Assembly: GCF_029382225.1 (NCBI RefSeq)
Contig: NZ_JARLTC010000006.1
Span: forward strand, 62,001-126,000
DNA: 64,000 nt
Reading direction: 5' to 3'
Source: Spongiactinospora sp. TRM90649
GTDB lineage: Bacteria; Actinomycetota; Actinomycetes; Streptosporangiales; Streptosporangiaceae
Position 1 is the first letter of the stretch; each line of letters starts with the position of its first letter. The notes below the pieces were generated by a model, which saw nothing but the letters and a program-made list of their open reading frames with translations, made no database searches and was not told the DNA's origin. The translations under genes and the position numbers were made by a program. Of this stretch, positions 35,464 through 45,003 are shown piece by piece.

Positions 35464-37720
35464 CCCGCCCCCCGGCGCGTCCGCTCCGGCCCCTGGCGTG
35501 TCCGGTTCGCTCTCCCGCGTGCCCACGCCGGTCGTCTCGACCTACCGGGTGCAGCTCACCCCCTCGCACGGCTTCGCCGCCGTGGCCGCGCTGGCTCCCT
35601 ACCTGGCCGACCTCGGGGTCACCCACGTCTACCTGTCGCCGATCCTGCAGTCGGTGCCCGGGTCGCTGCACGGCTACGACGTCACCGACCACTCCCGGAT
35701 CCGCGCCGAGTTCGGCGGGCCCGACGGCTTTCGCGCGATGTCGCGCGAGCTGGCCGTCCACGGCCTGGGCATCGTCGTCGACATCGTGCCCAACCACATG
35801 ACCGTCCCGGTACCCGAGTCCGGCAACGCCCCGTTGTGGTCGGTGCTGCGGGAGGGGTCCGCCTCGCCGTACTCCTCCTGGTTCGACATCGACTGGGGTG
35901 AAGACGGAAAGGTCGTTCTGCCGGTGCTCGGCGACGACGCCGGGGCGCTGCGGGAAGGGGCCGGGGTGCTGCGCTACCACGACCACGAGTTCCCGCTGCC
36001 CGCCGACCACTACCGGCTCGCCTCCTACCGGGAAGGCCCCGGCTACCGCCGGTTCTTCGACGTCTCCTCGCTGATCGGGCTGCGCGTGGAGGACCCCGCC
36101 GTGTTCGAGGCCACCCACCGGGTGGTGCTCTCCCTCATCGCCGAGGGCCTGGTGGACGGCCTGCGGGTAGACCATCCCGACGGCCTCGCCGACCCGCGCG
36201 GCTATCTGGAAATGCTGCGCGAGCGCTCCGGAGGGGTGTGGACGATCGCCGAGAAGATCCTCATCGGCGAGGAGCGCCTGCCGTCCGACTGGGCCTGCGA
36301 CGGCACCACCGGCTACGACGCCCTCAACCGGATCACCGGCCTGTTCACCGACCCCGCAGGGGGCGGGCCGCTGGTGGCCGGGTTCGTCCGCCGTACCGGC
36401 GGCACCGCCGACTATGAAGCGGTCGTCTACCAGGGCAAACGCGATGTGCTCGACCTGTTCTTCGGCGCCGAGGTCGATCGGCTGACCGCCGCCGTGGGCG
36501 GCCCCCGCCTGCGCGCCGCAGTGGTCGAACTGCTGGCCGCGATGCCGGTCTACCGCGCCTACATCGTGCCCGGGGAGCCGGTGCCGCCCGAGGCCGCCCG
36601 CCTGGTCGAGGAGGCCGGGCGGACCGCCGCGCGGCGGCTCGGCGACGAAGCGGCGGTCGCCGAGGTGGTCAAGCAGGTCCTGTACGGCACGCCCGAGGCC
36701 GTGGTCCGCTTCCAGCAGACCTGCGGCCCCGTCATGGCCAAGGGCGTCGAGGACACCGCCCTCTACCGCTGGTACCCCCTGGCGTGTCTCAACGAGGTCG
36801 GCGGCGAACCCGACGACTTCTCCTACCCCCTCGCCGAGTTCCACGAGTACTGCGCCACCCTCCCGCCGCGCACGATGACCACGCTGTCCACGCACGACAC
36901 CAAACGGTCAGAAGACGTGCGGGCCCGTCTCGCCGTGCTGTCGGAGATCCCCGACGAGTGGGCCCGGGCCGTGGACGGCTGGGCCGCACAGGTCTCCTTC
37001 GACCCCGCGCTGGACTACCTCGGGTGGCAGAACCTGCTGGGCGCCTGGCCGATCGGAGCCGACCGCCTCGCCGCCTACCTGCACAAGGCCGCCCGCGAGG
37101 CCAAGACCGCCATCTCATGGGTGCGACCCGATCCCGCCTACGAGCGCGGGCTCGACGAGTTCGCCGCCCGCGCCGTCGCCGAGTGCGGAGAGTCGGTCGC
37201 CGCCTTCGCCCGGCGGATCGAGCCGTACGCGATGGCCAACTCGCTCGGCCAGAAGATCGTCCAGTTGATGATGCCCGGAGTGCCGGACGTCTACCAGGGC
37301 AACGAGATCACCGATTTCTCGCTGGTGGACCCGGACAACCGCAGGCCGGTCCGCTATCCGCCGGAACCGGCCGGCGAATGGGACGCCGCCAAGCTCCTGC
37401 TGACCAGGACGGCTTTGCGGCTGCGACGGAGGCTGGGCGCGCCGGGGCGCCTGCCGTACGCGCCGGTCGGTGCCGGAGGGCCCGCCGGGGAACACGTCGT
37501 CGCCTTCGCCCGGGGCGGGCGCGCCGTCGCCGTGGCCACCCGACTGCCCGTGGGCCTGGCCCGGCGCGGCGGCTGGGGGAACACCTGGCTCGACCTGCCG
37601 CCCGGGCACTGGACGGACCTTTTGACCGGTGGGGCGCACACCGGGCGAATCCCGCTGGCGCACCTGCTGTCCCGGTACCCGATCGCAGTCCTGGAGAGGG
37701 ATGACGCCGATGAGCTTTGA
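35456..37720 (+). CDS. treY: malto-oligosyltrehalose synthase
   Basis: The 754-residue GH13 protein contains STYRVQLTPSHGF, HGYDVTDHSRI, VVDIVPNHMTV, the nucleophile region GLRVDHPDGL, the acid Glu in TIAEKILIGEE, MAKGVEDTALYRW and STHDTKRSEDVRAR, all diagnostic of TreY. It converts the reducing end of a maltodextrin into a trehalose unit by intramolecular transglycosylation. The GTG at 35456 lies inside glgX, so translation is probably coupled. The stop overlaps the treZ start region. Confidence 0.96.
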
Positions 37721-39446
37721 GGGCTGGACCTTTGACGTATGGGCACCTCGGGCCGGCACCGTGGAGGTCGAGACCGGTGGAAACCGCCATCCGCTGCGGC
37801 GCAGAGGCGATCGGGGGTGGTGGTCGGCCATCGTCAACGGCGCCGACCACGGTACCGACTACTCCCTGCACGTGGACGGCGCGGGCCCCTACCCCGACCC
37901 GATGTCCCGCAGGCAGCCCGAAGGCGTCTTCGGCCCCAGCCGCGTCTACGACCACGACCGGTTCACCTGGAGCGACCACGACTGGCGGGGCCGCGACCTG
38001 CGCGGATCGGTCATCTACGAGCTGCACATCGGCACCTTCACCGCCGCCGGCACCTTCGCCGAGGCCGCCGACCACCTCGACCATTTGGTGGACCTCGGGG
38101 TCGACTTCGTCGAGTTACTGCCGGTGGCGCCGGTCCCGGGTCACCACAACTGGGGCTATGACGGCGTGGACCTGTGGGCCGTCACGGAGAACTACGGCGG
38201 TCCCGACGGGCTGAAGATCTTCGTGGACGCCTGCCACCACGCCGGGCTCGGCGTGATCCTCGACGTCGTCTACAACCACCTCGGGCCCTCGGGGAACTTC
38301 CTGCACCCCTTCGGGCCGTACTTCCACGAATCGCTGGGCAGCTTCTGGGGGCAGGCCGTCAACCTGGACGGACCCGGGTCCGACGAGGTACGCCGCTATT
38401 TCATCGGCAACGCGCTGCAGTGGCTGCGCGACTTCCACATCGACGGCCTGCGGCTCGACGCCGTGCACGCGCTGCACGACAAGCGGGCCGTCCACCTGCT
38501 TGAGGAACTCGCGGCCGAGGTCGATCTGCTCGCGGTGTCGCTGGGCCGTCCGCTCACCCTGATCGCCGAGTCCGACCTCAACGACCCGCGCCTGGTCACC
38601 CCGCGCGAGGCGGGCGGCTACGGCCTCGACGCGGTCTGGGACGACGACGTCCACCACGCCCTGCACGCCGCCCTGACCGGCGAACGGCACGGCTACTACG
38701 GCGACTTCGGCTCGATGGCCGTCCTAGCCAAGACGCTCACCTCCGCCTACCTGCACGACGGCACCTACTCCACGTTCAGGGGCCGCCACCACGGACGGCC
38801 CGCCCGCCACATTCCCGGCTACCGGTTCGTGTGCGCGCTGCAGAACCACGACCAGATCGGCAACCGCGCCGAAGGCGACCGGATCCCCGCCGAACTGCTG
38901 CGGGTCGGCGCCGGGCTGCTGCTCACCTCGCCGTTCACGCCGATGCTGTTCATGGGCGAGGAGTGGGGCGCGCGCACGCCGTTCCTGTTCTTCACCGACC
39001 ACGTCGAACGCGAACTGGCCGAAGGGGAGGCCGACCGCCGCCGCCAGGAGTTCGTGGACCACGGCTACGACGACTGGGCGGCCAAGGCCCCCGACCCGCA
39101 GGACAAGACCACGTTCCTGCGCTCCAAGCTGGACTGGAGCGAGCTGGAGCACGACACCCACCGCTCGCTGCTCAACTGGTACCGCGACCTGATCGCGCTG
39201 CGCAAGGCGCTGCCCGAGCTGACCGACCCTCGTCTGGACGCGGTGACGGTGGACTACGACGAGGAGGCCCGCTGGCTCGTGGTCAACCGCTCCGACCTGC
39301 GGGTGGCCGCCAACCTCGGGACGGATCCAGCCGAACTGCCCCTCCCACACACCAAGGTGCTGCTCGCCTCGGACGAGGACATCACCCACGATTCCGGTCA
39401 GATCACCCTGCCACCCGGCACACTCGCGATCCTCCGCGTGCACTGA
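37710..39446 (+). CDS. treZ: malto-oligosyltrehalose trehalohydrolase
   Basis: The 578-residue GH13 protein starts with a CBM48-like domain (FDVWAPRAGTVEVE), then VIYELHIGTFT, VELLPVAPVPGHHNWGYDG, the nucleophile in GLRLDAVHAL, the acid Glu in LIAESDLNDPR and CALQNHDQIGNRAEGD. It cuts trehalose off the maltosyltrehalose end made by TreY. ATG codons at 37701 and 37710 follow GGAGAGGG. The spacing favours 37710. Both overlap the treY 3' end. No trehalose exporter or catabolic gene is adjacent. Confidence 0.95.
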   Translation: MSFEGWTFDVWAPRAGTVEVETGGNRHPLRRRGDRGWWSAIVNGADHGTDYSLHVDGAGPYPDPMSRRQPEGVFGPSRVYDHDRFTWSDHDWRGRDLRGSVIYELHIGTFTAAGTFAEAADHLDHLVDLGVDFVELLPVAPVPGHHNWGYDGVDLWAVTENYGGPDGLKIFVDACHHAGLGVILDVVYNHLGPSGNFLHPFGPYFHESLGSFWGQAVNLDGPGSDEVRRYFIGNALQWLRDFHIDGLRLDAVHALHDKRAVHLLEELAAEVDLLAVSLGRPLTLIAESDLNDPRLVTPREAGGYGLDAVWDDDVHHALHAALTGERHGYYGDFGSMAVLAKTLTSAYLHDGTYSTFRGRHHGRPARHIPGYRFVCALQNHDQIGNRAEGDRIPAELLRVGAGLLLTSPFTPMLFMGEEWGARTPFLFFTDHVERELAEGEADRRRQEFVDHGYDDWAAKAPDPQDKTTFLRSKLDWSELEHDTHRSLLNWYRDLIALRKALPELTDPRLDAVTVDYDEEARWLVVNRSDLRVAANLGTDPAELPLPHTKVLLASDEDITHDSGQITLPPGTLAILRVH

Positions 39447-39462
39447 TCTCCCGGGGCGCCGC

Positions 39463-39529
39463 GTCATGCCGACCTTCGCGTCATGCCGATCTTCGGGTCC
39501 GGCCGATCTTCGGGTCCGGCCGGGACCCG
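39463..39529. repeat. 17-bp tandem repeat after treZ
   Basis: Units at 39463-39479 (GTCATGCCGACCTTCGC), 39480-39496 (GTCATGCCGATCTTCGG) and 39497-39513 (GTCCGGCCGATCTTCGG) follow one another, and a decayed fourth starts at 39514. It fills most of the gap between treZ and the kinase gene. Confidence 0.75.
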
Positions 39530-39615
39530 TGTGGCAGGCTGATGCCCGTGAGGACGCGATTATGCGCTGACCCCGCTGGTGGCCGCCACGGCGCGACCAC
39601 CGGCCAGGGCCCGAC

Positions 39616-41118
39616 ATGAACCTCGTCGCAGGCCGTTACCGCCTGGTGGCACAGCTCGGGCAGGGCGGCATGGGCACCGTCTGGCGGGCCGTGGACGAGC
39701 TGCTGCGGCAGGAGGTCGCCGTCAAGGAGGTGCGCCTACCGTCCGGCCTCGACCAGGCCGCCCGCGCGGAGCTGATCGAGCGCACCCTGCGCGAGGCCCG
39801 GGCCGCGGCGCGGCTGCGCTCCCACCCGTCGATCGTCACCGTTCTCGACGTCATCATGGACGGCGGGCGGCCCTGGATCGTGATGGAGCTGATCAACGGC
39901 CGCTCGCTGGACCAGATCCTGCGCCAGGATGGGCCGCTTCCTCCGCCTCGCGCCGCGTGGGTGGGGCAGCACATACTCGACGCGCTGATGGCCGCGCACT
40001 CGGTGGGCGTGCTGCACCGCGACGTCAAGCCCGCCAACGTGCTGATCACCGAGGACGGCCGGGTCCAGCTCACCGACTTCGGCATCGCCACCGTCGCCGG
40101 GGACGTGGCCCTCACCCAGACGGGCCTGCTCAACGGCTCGCCCGGCTACGTCGCCCCCGAACGGCTGCGCGGCGACCCCGACGGCCCGGCCGCCGACCTG
40201 TGGTCGCTCGGAGCCACCCTCTACACGGTGGTGGAGGGCGCCCAGGCGTTCTCCGGCGACAACGCGCACGCGCTGATGGCCGCCGTGCTGATGCGCGAGC
40301 CCGCGCCCGCCCGGCGGGCCGGGCCGCTCGCGCCCGTGCTGGCCGCCCTGCTGGAGAAGGACCCGGAGCGGCGCTGCACCGCCGAACAGGCCGCGCTGTG
40401 GCTGCGGTCCGCCGCCCGGGGCGACGCCCCCGAGTCGGTGCCAGGGCGTGCAGGCCGGGCATCCGTGGCCAGGCGTGAACGCGGCCGGGCGCGCGTGGCC
40501 AGGCGCCGCCGGGCCGTCCTGCTGGGCGGGACCGCCGCCGCGGCGCTGGGGGTGGTCGCCGCCCTGCTGATCTGGGTGAACACGCGGGCCCTGCCCGGCG
40601 ACCGGCTCGCCAGCCCGACCGCGACCGCCACACCCGTGGTGGCCGCCTCCTCGGCACCCGTCGCCGCACGCCTGTTCCGCACCCAGCCCAAGACCTGCCC
40701 GTTGCTGACCAACGCCCAGGCCCGCGCCCTGCTCGGCGGGACGGCGAAGCGCACGTTCCTGGCGTCCACGCGCTGCCAGTGGGTGAGCCCGATCAGAGCG
40801 ACCATCATGCTCACCACGTACCGCACGCCGACGGTCAAGGGCTGCCAGGCCAACTTCGACGGCATGGTGACCCTGGCGAAGGACGAGAAGCAACGCCACC
40901 CCAAGACCCGCCTCCGCGCGGGCCGCACGGCCGGGCACCGCACGTACGCGTACACGCGCGTCGCCCCTGACCATGGGGCGGGGTTCCATCGCTCGCTGTC
41001 GGTGTTCTGCGTGACGAACGTCCTGGTATCGGTGGACTACTGGGGCCCCCGACCGGGCTACACCGTCGTAGACCGCACCACCCAACACGTCACCAAGGCC
41101 CTGACCGCCCCCCACTGA
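39616..41118 (+). CDS. membrane-anchored serine/threonine protein kinase
   Basis: The 500-residue protein has a Hanks-type kinase domain (1-270): Gly loop LGQGGMGTVW, Lys in VAVKEV, HRDVKPANVLI, DFGIA and GSPGYVAPE. A basic juxtamembrane stretch and one membrane helix (AAAALGVVAALLIWV, about residue 310) follow. The outer domain of about 170 residues has four to five Cys, including TCPLLTNAQARALLGG, similar to DUF3558-type sensor or lipoprotein domains. It should phosphorylate cytoplasmic targets in response to an outside signal. Closeness to treZ does not prove a link. Confidence 0.92.
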   Translation: MNLVAGRYRLVAQLGQGGMGTVWRAVDELLRQEVAVKEVRLPSGLDQAARAELIERTLREARAAARLRSHPSIVTVLDVIMDGGRPWIVMELINGRSLDQILRQDGPLPPPRAAWVGQHILDALMAAHSVGVLHRDVKPANVLITEDGRVQLTDFGIATVAGDVALTQTGLLNGSPGYVAPERLRGDPDGPAADLWSLGATLYTVVEGAQAFSGDNAHALMAAVLMREPAPARRAGPLAPVLAALLEKDPERRCTAEQAALWLRSAARGDAPESVPGRAGRASVARRERGRARVARRRRAVLLGGTAAAALGVVAALLIWVNTRALPGDRLASPTATATPVVAASSAPVAARLFRTQPKTCPLLTNAQARALLGGTAKRTFLASTRCQWVSPIRATIMLTTYRTPTVKGCQANFDGMVTLAKDEKQRHPKTRLRAGRTAGHRTYAYTRVAPDHGAGFHRSLSVFCVTNVLVSVDYWGPRPGYTVVDRTTQHVTKALTAPH

Positions 41119-41752
41119 CCCACCATGGCATTACCCCGCCTCCGGCGGTGTCCTCGCTGCGCTCGGTCGTTCTTCTTGGGCCGGGCTCGCGTCCCAGCAG
41201 GTCACCTGGACACTCCGCAGGAGTCGCCACGTCACCGCGAAGCCGTCTCACGCGTCCTCGCCGCCTCTAAGACCGACCGTCTCACCCGCGACCAGGAGCG
41301 CCGCTCTGTCGGTCCCCGCGCCGGCGTCCTGGGCCGACACCGCGAGCCGTACGCATCGCTCCGTCGTAGCCGCCTGCCGTCCGAGACCTGGGCCCCGGCC
41401 CGGCCGCCTGGATCCTCCCCGAGGGGCGCTAGACCACTGTCCTGCCATCTACGCGCCCACCTACCCTGCTACGCCCGCCCAGACCTGCCGCCACGGCGGC
41501 CCTCGCTGTCAGCCGTCCAGGTCTCCAAGGGCCGCCACGCCACCAGCCCGAGGTGTCGCCTGCGGAGCGCTGCCCGTCTAGGCCTCGCGCTGCCGTCCCG
41601 CCGAATCCGCGATCCGCACGCCTTACCCCGACCGCCTTCGTCCCCGGCGGGGATGCGCAGGACGACGCCTCCGGCAGGTCACATCAGGTCACGCGGTTCG
41701 GCGGATGGCAGCGCGCCGTGCGAAATGGTCGTCTACCGTGCATGCGTAGCGT
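41119..41752. other. intergenic region, no recognisable gene
   Basis: About 630 bp. A long frame is open on the plus strand (41125-41772) but the translation is Arg/Pro/Ser-rich without domains, typical of non-coding high-GC DNA. Nothing else is recognised until the promoter-like region at 41753. Confidence 0.5.
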
Positions 41753-41777
41753 TAGCATATGAACACTCTTAGTGTTC
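41753..41777 (+). promoter_or_regulatory. -10-like box and palindromic operator before the lipase gene
   Basis: A TAGCAT -10-like box (41753-41758) is followed at once by GAACACT (41761-41767), CTT, and AGTGTTC (41771-41777), a perfect 7-bp inverted repeat of TetR-operator style. It would cover the transcription start and ends just before the ribosome site at 41780, a good position for a repressor. No TetR gene is adjacent. Confidence 0.55.
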
Positions 41778-41788
41778 GTGGAGGTCTC

Positions 41789-42775
41789 ATGCCGCTGCTC
41801 CCGCGCGGATTGGCCGTGTTGCTCGGTGTCTGTCTCACCGGGGTTGTGGCGGCCTCCGTGCCCGCCGTGGCGGCGCCCGCCGACGCGCCCGATCCGCTCG
41901 CCACGTTGCCCACCGCGACCGCGCACGGGCTGCTGTTTCCGGAGGAGGCTCCACCGGGGGCCAACGACTGGGCGTGCCGTCCGTCGTCCGCTCACCCGGA
42001 GCCGGTGGTCCTCGTGCACGGCACCTTCGGCAACTCCTACCAGGCGTGGCGTTACATGGCGCCCGAGATCGCCCGCGCCGGGCACTGCGTGTTCACGCTG
42101 AACTACGGCGCGGGGCGCGGCGATCCGGTGAAGGGGACCGGTGACATCCGGGCCTCCGCGCGTGAGCTGGCGCGGTTCGTCGATCACGTCCGCGACGTCA
42201 CCGGCGCGCGACAGGTCTCGATCGTCGGCCACTCCCAGGGCGGCATGATGCCGCGCTGGTATCTCCGCCGCGAGGGCGGCGCAGACCTCGACGACCCGTC
42301 GCGCAACAAGGTGGCCCGCCTGGTCTCCCTCGCCGCGACCCACCATGGCACCTCGATCAGCGGTGTCATGACGATCACCTCGGCTCTGGGCGTCGCCCCG
42401 GCGGCCGGGGCGCTGCTCGGCGAGGCCGTCGAGCAGCAGGCGGCGGGCTCGTCCTTCATGAACGAGCTGAACCGCGAGGGCGACACCGTGCCGGGCGTTC
42501 ACTACACCGCCCTGGCCACCCGGTACGACGTGGTCGCCACGCCGTACCAGGGGTCGTTCCTGACGGCCGGCCCCGGCGCGACCGTGCGCAACATCCTGCT
42601 TCAGGACGGTTGCCCGCTCGACCTCACCGACCACGTCGCCATCACCTACGACCCGCGCGCCCTCCACTTCGTCCTCAACGCCCTCGATCCGGCCCGTGCC
42701 GCGACCCCGGAGGGTCGTGCCGCGCCGTGCCCGCCGTTCGCCCCGGCGGGCGGCGTCCCGCTCACCCAGCTTTAG
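41789..42775 (+). CDS. secreted lipase/esterase (alpha/beta-hydrolase)
   Basis: GGAGG lies 4 nt before the ATG at 41789. The 328-residue protein has a signal peptide (RGLAVLLGVCLTGVVAASVPAV, then an AxA-like site near 28). The oxyanion region is VVLVHGTFGNSYQAW, the nucleophile Ser sits in VGHSQGGMM, an Asp follows in the GATVRN...CPLDLTDH region and the His is in DHVAITYDP. This fits the actinobacterial triacylglycerol lipase group (Lipase_2-like). It should act outside the cell on fats or esters. A TetR-style operator lies directly upstream. Confidence 0.9.
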   Translation: MPLLPRGLAVLLGVCLTGVVAASVPAVAAPADAPDPLATLPTATAHGLLFPEEAPPGANDWACRPSSAHPEPVVLVHGTFGNSYQAWRYMAPEIARAGHCVFTLNYGAGRGDPVKGTGDIRASARELARFVDHVRDVTGARQVSIVGHSQGGMMPRWYLRREGGADLDDPSRNKVARLVSLAATHHGTSISGVMTITSALGVAPAAGALLGEAVEQQAAGSSFMNELNREGDTVPGVHYTALATRYDVVATPYQGSFLTAGPGATVRNILLQDGCPLDLTDHVAITYDPRALHFVLNALDPARAATPEGRAAPCPPFAPAGGVPLTQL

Positions 42776-42917
42776 GGCATCACCGAGTTCTAGGCATCAC
42801 CGAGTGGATGGAGCATCCCAACCCGGCCGATCACCCACGACCATGGCGACTCGCGATCGTTCCGGGCGGGCGATGATCGTCGTGCTCGGCATCGGCCTGC
42901 CGTCCGAGCTGGGGAGG

Positions 42918-44171
42918 TCAGCTCAGCATGGCCGCCTTGCACAACAGCACTGAGCGTTCGCGCTGGTTGGCGCACAGCCGGGCCGCCAGTTCCAGTTCGG
43001 TGCGCGCTTCTGATCGCCGTCCGAGCCGGGCCAGCAGTTCACCGCGTACGGTCGGGATCAGATGCGAACCGGGGAGCCGGTCCAAGGCGATCAGCTCGTC
43101 CACGATGGCCAGGGCTTGCGCCGGGCCCGACGCCATGGCAACGGCGACAGCCCGGTTGAGCTCGACCACCGGCGAGGGCGCAACCCGGCCGAGTGCCTCG
43201 TAAAGGACCACGATCCGATCCCAATCGGTCGCCTCGACCGAGGGTGCCGACGCATGGGTGGCCGCGATCGCGGCCTGCAGACCGTAGGGGCCGAGACCGC
43301 GCGTCGATGCCTTGGCCAGCGCGGCCAGCCCACGACGGATCGCCGAGAAGTCCCACCGCCGCCGGTCCTGCTCCTCCAGCAGGACCGGCGAACCGTCGGG
43401 ACCGGTCCGGGCCGGGAAACGCGCGGCCGTAAGCTCGCACAACGCCAGCAGTCCGTGCACCTCCGGCTCGTCCGGCAGCAGCGCGGCCAGCGTACGGGCC
43501 AGCCGGATCGCCTCGTAGGCGAGGTCGGGGCGCAGCAGCCGGTCGCCCAACGTGGCCGTCGACCCCTCGGTGAAGATCACGTAGATGACGCTGAGCACAC
43601 CGCCCAGCCGCTCCCGGCGCTCGGCGGCGGACGGCGGTTCGAACGGCACCCCGGCCGCCGCGATCGTCTTCTTGCCCCGAGTGATGCGGGCCTGCACGGT
43701 CGGCACGGGCACGAGGAACGCGCGGGCGATCTCCTCGCTGGACAGGCCGCCGACCACGCGCAGCGTCAGTGCCACCCGGGCCTCGGGGGAGAGTACCGGA
43801 TGGCAGCTGACGAACATCAGCGCCAGCACGTCGTCATCGATCTTGTCGGGATCGATTTCTTCGTCGAACGCCGAGTCGACCGCTGGAGAGCCGGCTGCCA
43901 AGTCGGACGCCAGCAGGGCGTATCGGTCCCGCAGGGTGGTCCGGCGGCGGATCGCGTCGATCGCCCGCCGCCGGGCCGTGGCCATCAGCCAGCCGGCCGG
44001 ATTCATCGGAGAGGCGAGCGACCACGACACCAGCGCCTCGGCCACCGCCTCCTGGGCAGCGTCCTCGGCCAGCCCGAAATCCCCGGTGAACCGGGTCAGC
44101 GCGGCGACGATCCGCGCCGACTCGATCCGCCAGACGGCCTCGACATCGGCCTCGACATCGGTCCTGCCCAT
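42918..44171 (-). CDS. ECF sigma factor with C-terminal TPR-like domain (ECF42-like)
   Basis: The ATG at 44171 follows AGGA and gives 417 residues. Upstream in-frame ATGs (44204 and beyond) are poorly spaced. Sigma region 2 (FTGDFGLAEDAAQEA, then GWLMATARRRAIDAIRRR) and region 4 (GGLSSEEIARAFLVPVPTVQARITRGKK) are followed by a long helical domain of the DUF6596/TPR type. This large form has no anti-sigma factor and is usually found beside a DGPF/YCII protein, as here (gap 43 bp). The C-terminal domain is thought to control activity. Confidence 0.92.
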   Translation of the reverse strand: MGRTDVEADVEAVWRIESARIVAALTRFTGDFGLAEDAAQEAVAEALVSWSLASPMNPAGWLMATARRRAIDAIRRRTTLRDRYALLASDLAAGSPAVDSAFDEEIDPDKIDDDVLALMFVSCHPVLSPEARVALTLRVVGGLSSEEIARAFLVPVPTVQARITRGKKTIAAAGVPFEPPSAAERRERLGGVLSVIYVIFTEGSTATLGDRLLRPDLAYEAIRLARTLAALLPDEPEVHGLLALCELTAARFPARTGPDGSPVLLEEQDRRRWDFSAIRRGLAALAKASTRGLGPYGLQAAIAATHASAPSVEATDWDRIVVLYEALGRVAPSPVVELNRAVAVAMASGPAQALAIVDELIALDRLPGSHLIPTVRGELLARLGRRSEARTELELAARLCANQRERSVLLCKAAMLS

Positions 44172-44214
44172 CAGATCCTGCCGTTGCTCTCGCGCCCAGC
44201 CCATTCCTTGATGA

Positions 44215-44586
44215 TCACTCGTTGACCTGCGGGACCTCGTCACTCCCGCGCACCCGCCGGATTTCGATCTTGGACCCGGGGGCCGACGGGACCCGCTTGG
44301 CCCACTCGACCGCCTCCTGTTTCGAGGCGACGTCGAGCAGGAAGAAGCCCCCGAACAGTTCCTTGGTCTCGCCGTACGGACCGTCGGTGACCACCGGGGC
44401 CTCGCCGCTGAAATCGACCACGACGCCCTGCCCCGGATCGTCGAGCCCTTCCGTCGAAAGGAGAACGCCGGCCTTGACCATCTCCTCGATGATCTGGTGG
44501 GTCCTGGCCATCATCTCGTCGATGTCGGCCATCATGGCCGCCTTCGACTCGTCGGTGCATCGCATGATCAGCAGGTACTTCGACAT
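44215..44586 (-). CDS. YCII/DGPF-domain protein
   Basis: The 123-residue protein starts MSKYLLIMRCTDES and carries the family motif VTDGPYGETKELFGGFFLLD. DGPF proteins form small ferredoxin-like dimers and are the usual partner of ECF41/42-type sigma factors, lying immediately upstream in the same operon. The biochemical role is not known. AGGAGAGCG precedes the ATG at 44586. Confidence 0.93.
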   Translation of the reverse strand: MSKYLLIMRCTDESKAAMMADIDEMMARTHQIIEEMVKAGVLLSTEGLDDPGQGVVVDFSGEAPVVTDGPYGETKELFGGFFLLDVASKQEAVEWAKRVPSAPGSKIEIRRVRGSDEVPQVNE

Positions 44587-45003
44587 CGCGCTCTCCTCGT
44601 CCGGCGGGGCCGCCTCTCGGCCCTCGCACCCACACGTCGAACGAGCGGTTCGCGGATCGACACGGCCCCGGAGAAATTCTCTCGCCGTGGCGCGGCCGAT
44701 TCCTCCGACCCGGCTTTCGCCCGTCAGAGCGGTCCCTGGGCGGTGGCTGACGGGGATACCCGCTGATCAGAAAGCCTATCGTCGCATCTTCGGATCTTCT
44801 GGAGGCGGCCACGCTCACCCGATCCAGAAATTCATTCGGGACGCGCTCAGTGACCACCGCGTAGAGCCTGCGCTGGGCGCACCGGCTTCTCGCTGGAAGG
44901 GTTCCGTGAACGTTCATGGGCTGCTCACACCATCGTCCCGGACAAGGGCCGCCGGGTGATCTAGCGTCGCCGGACTGTAGAGCCCGAATGAGTGGAGCCT
45001 TCA
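44587..45003. other. intergenic promoter region, no gene seen
   Basis: About 400 bp between the divergent DGPF and phosphodiesterase genes. It is moderately less GC-rich around 44750-44850. Short frames on both strands lack recognisable features. Confidence 0.4.

Noticed and set aside
41125..41772. 215-residue open frame upstream of the lipase
   Set aside because: Arg/Pro/Ser-rich translation without domains, poor start, and it runs through the promoter and operator of the lipase gene.
42776..42805. 13-bp direct repeat GGCATCACCGAGT after the lipase stop
   Set aside because: Only two copies, no inverted structure or gene link. Probably a small local duplication.
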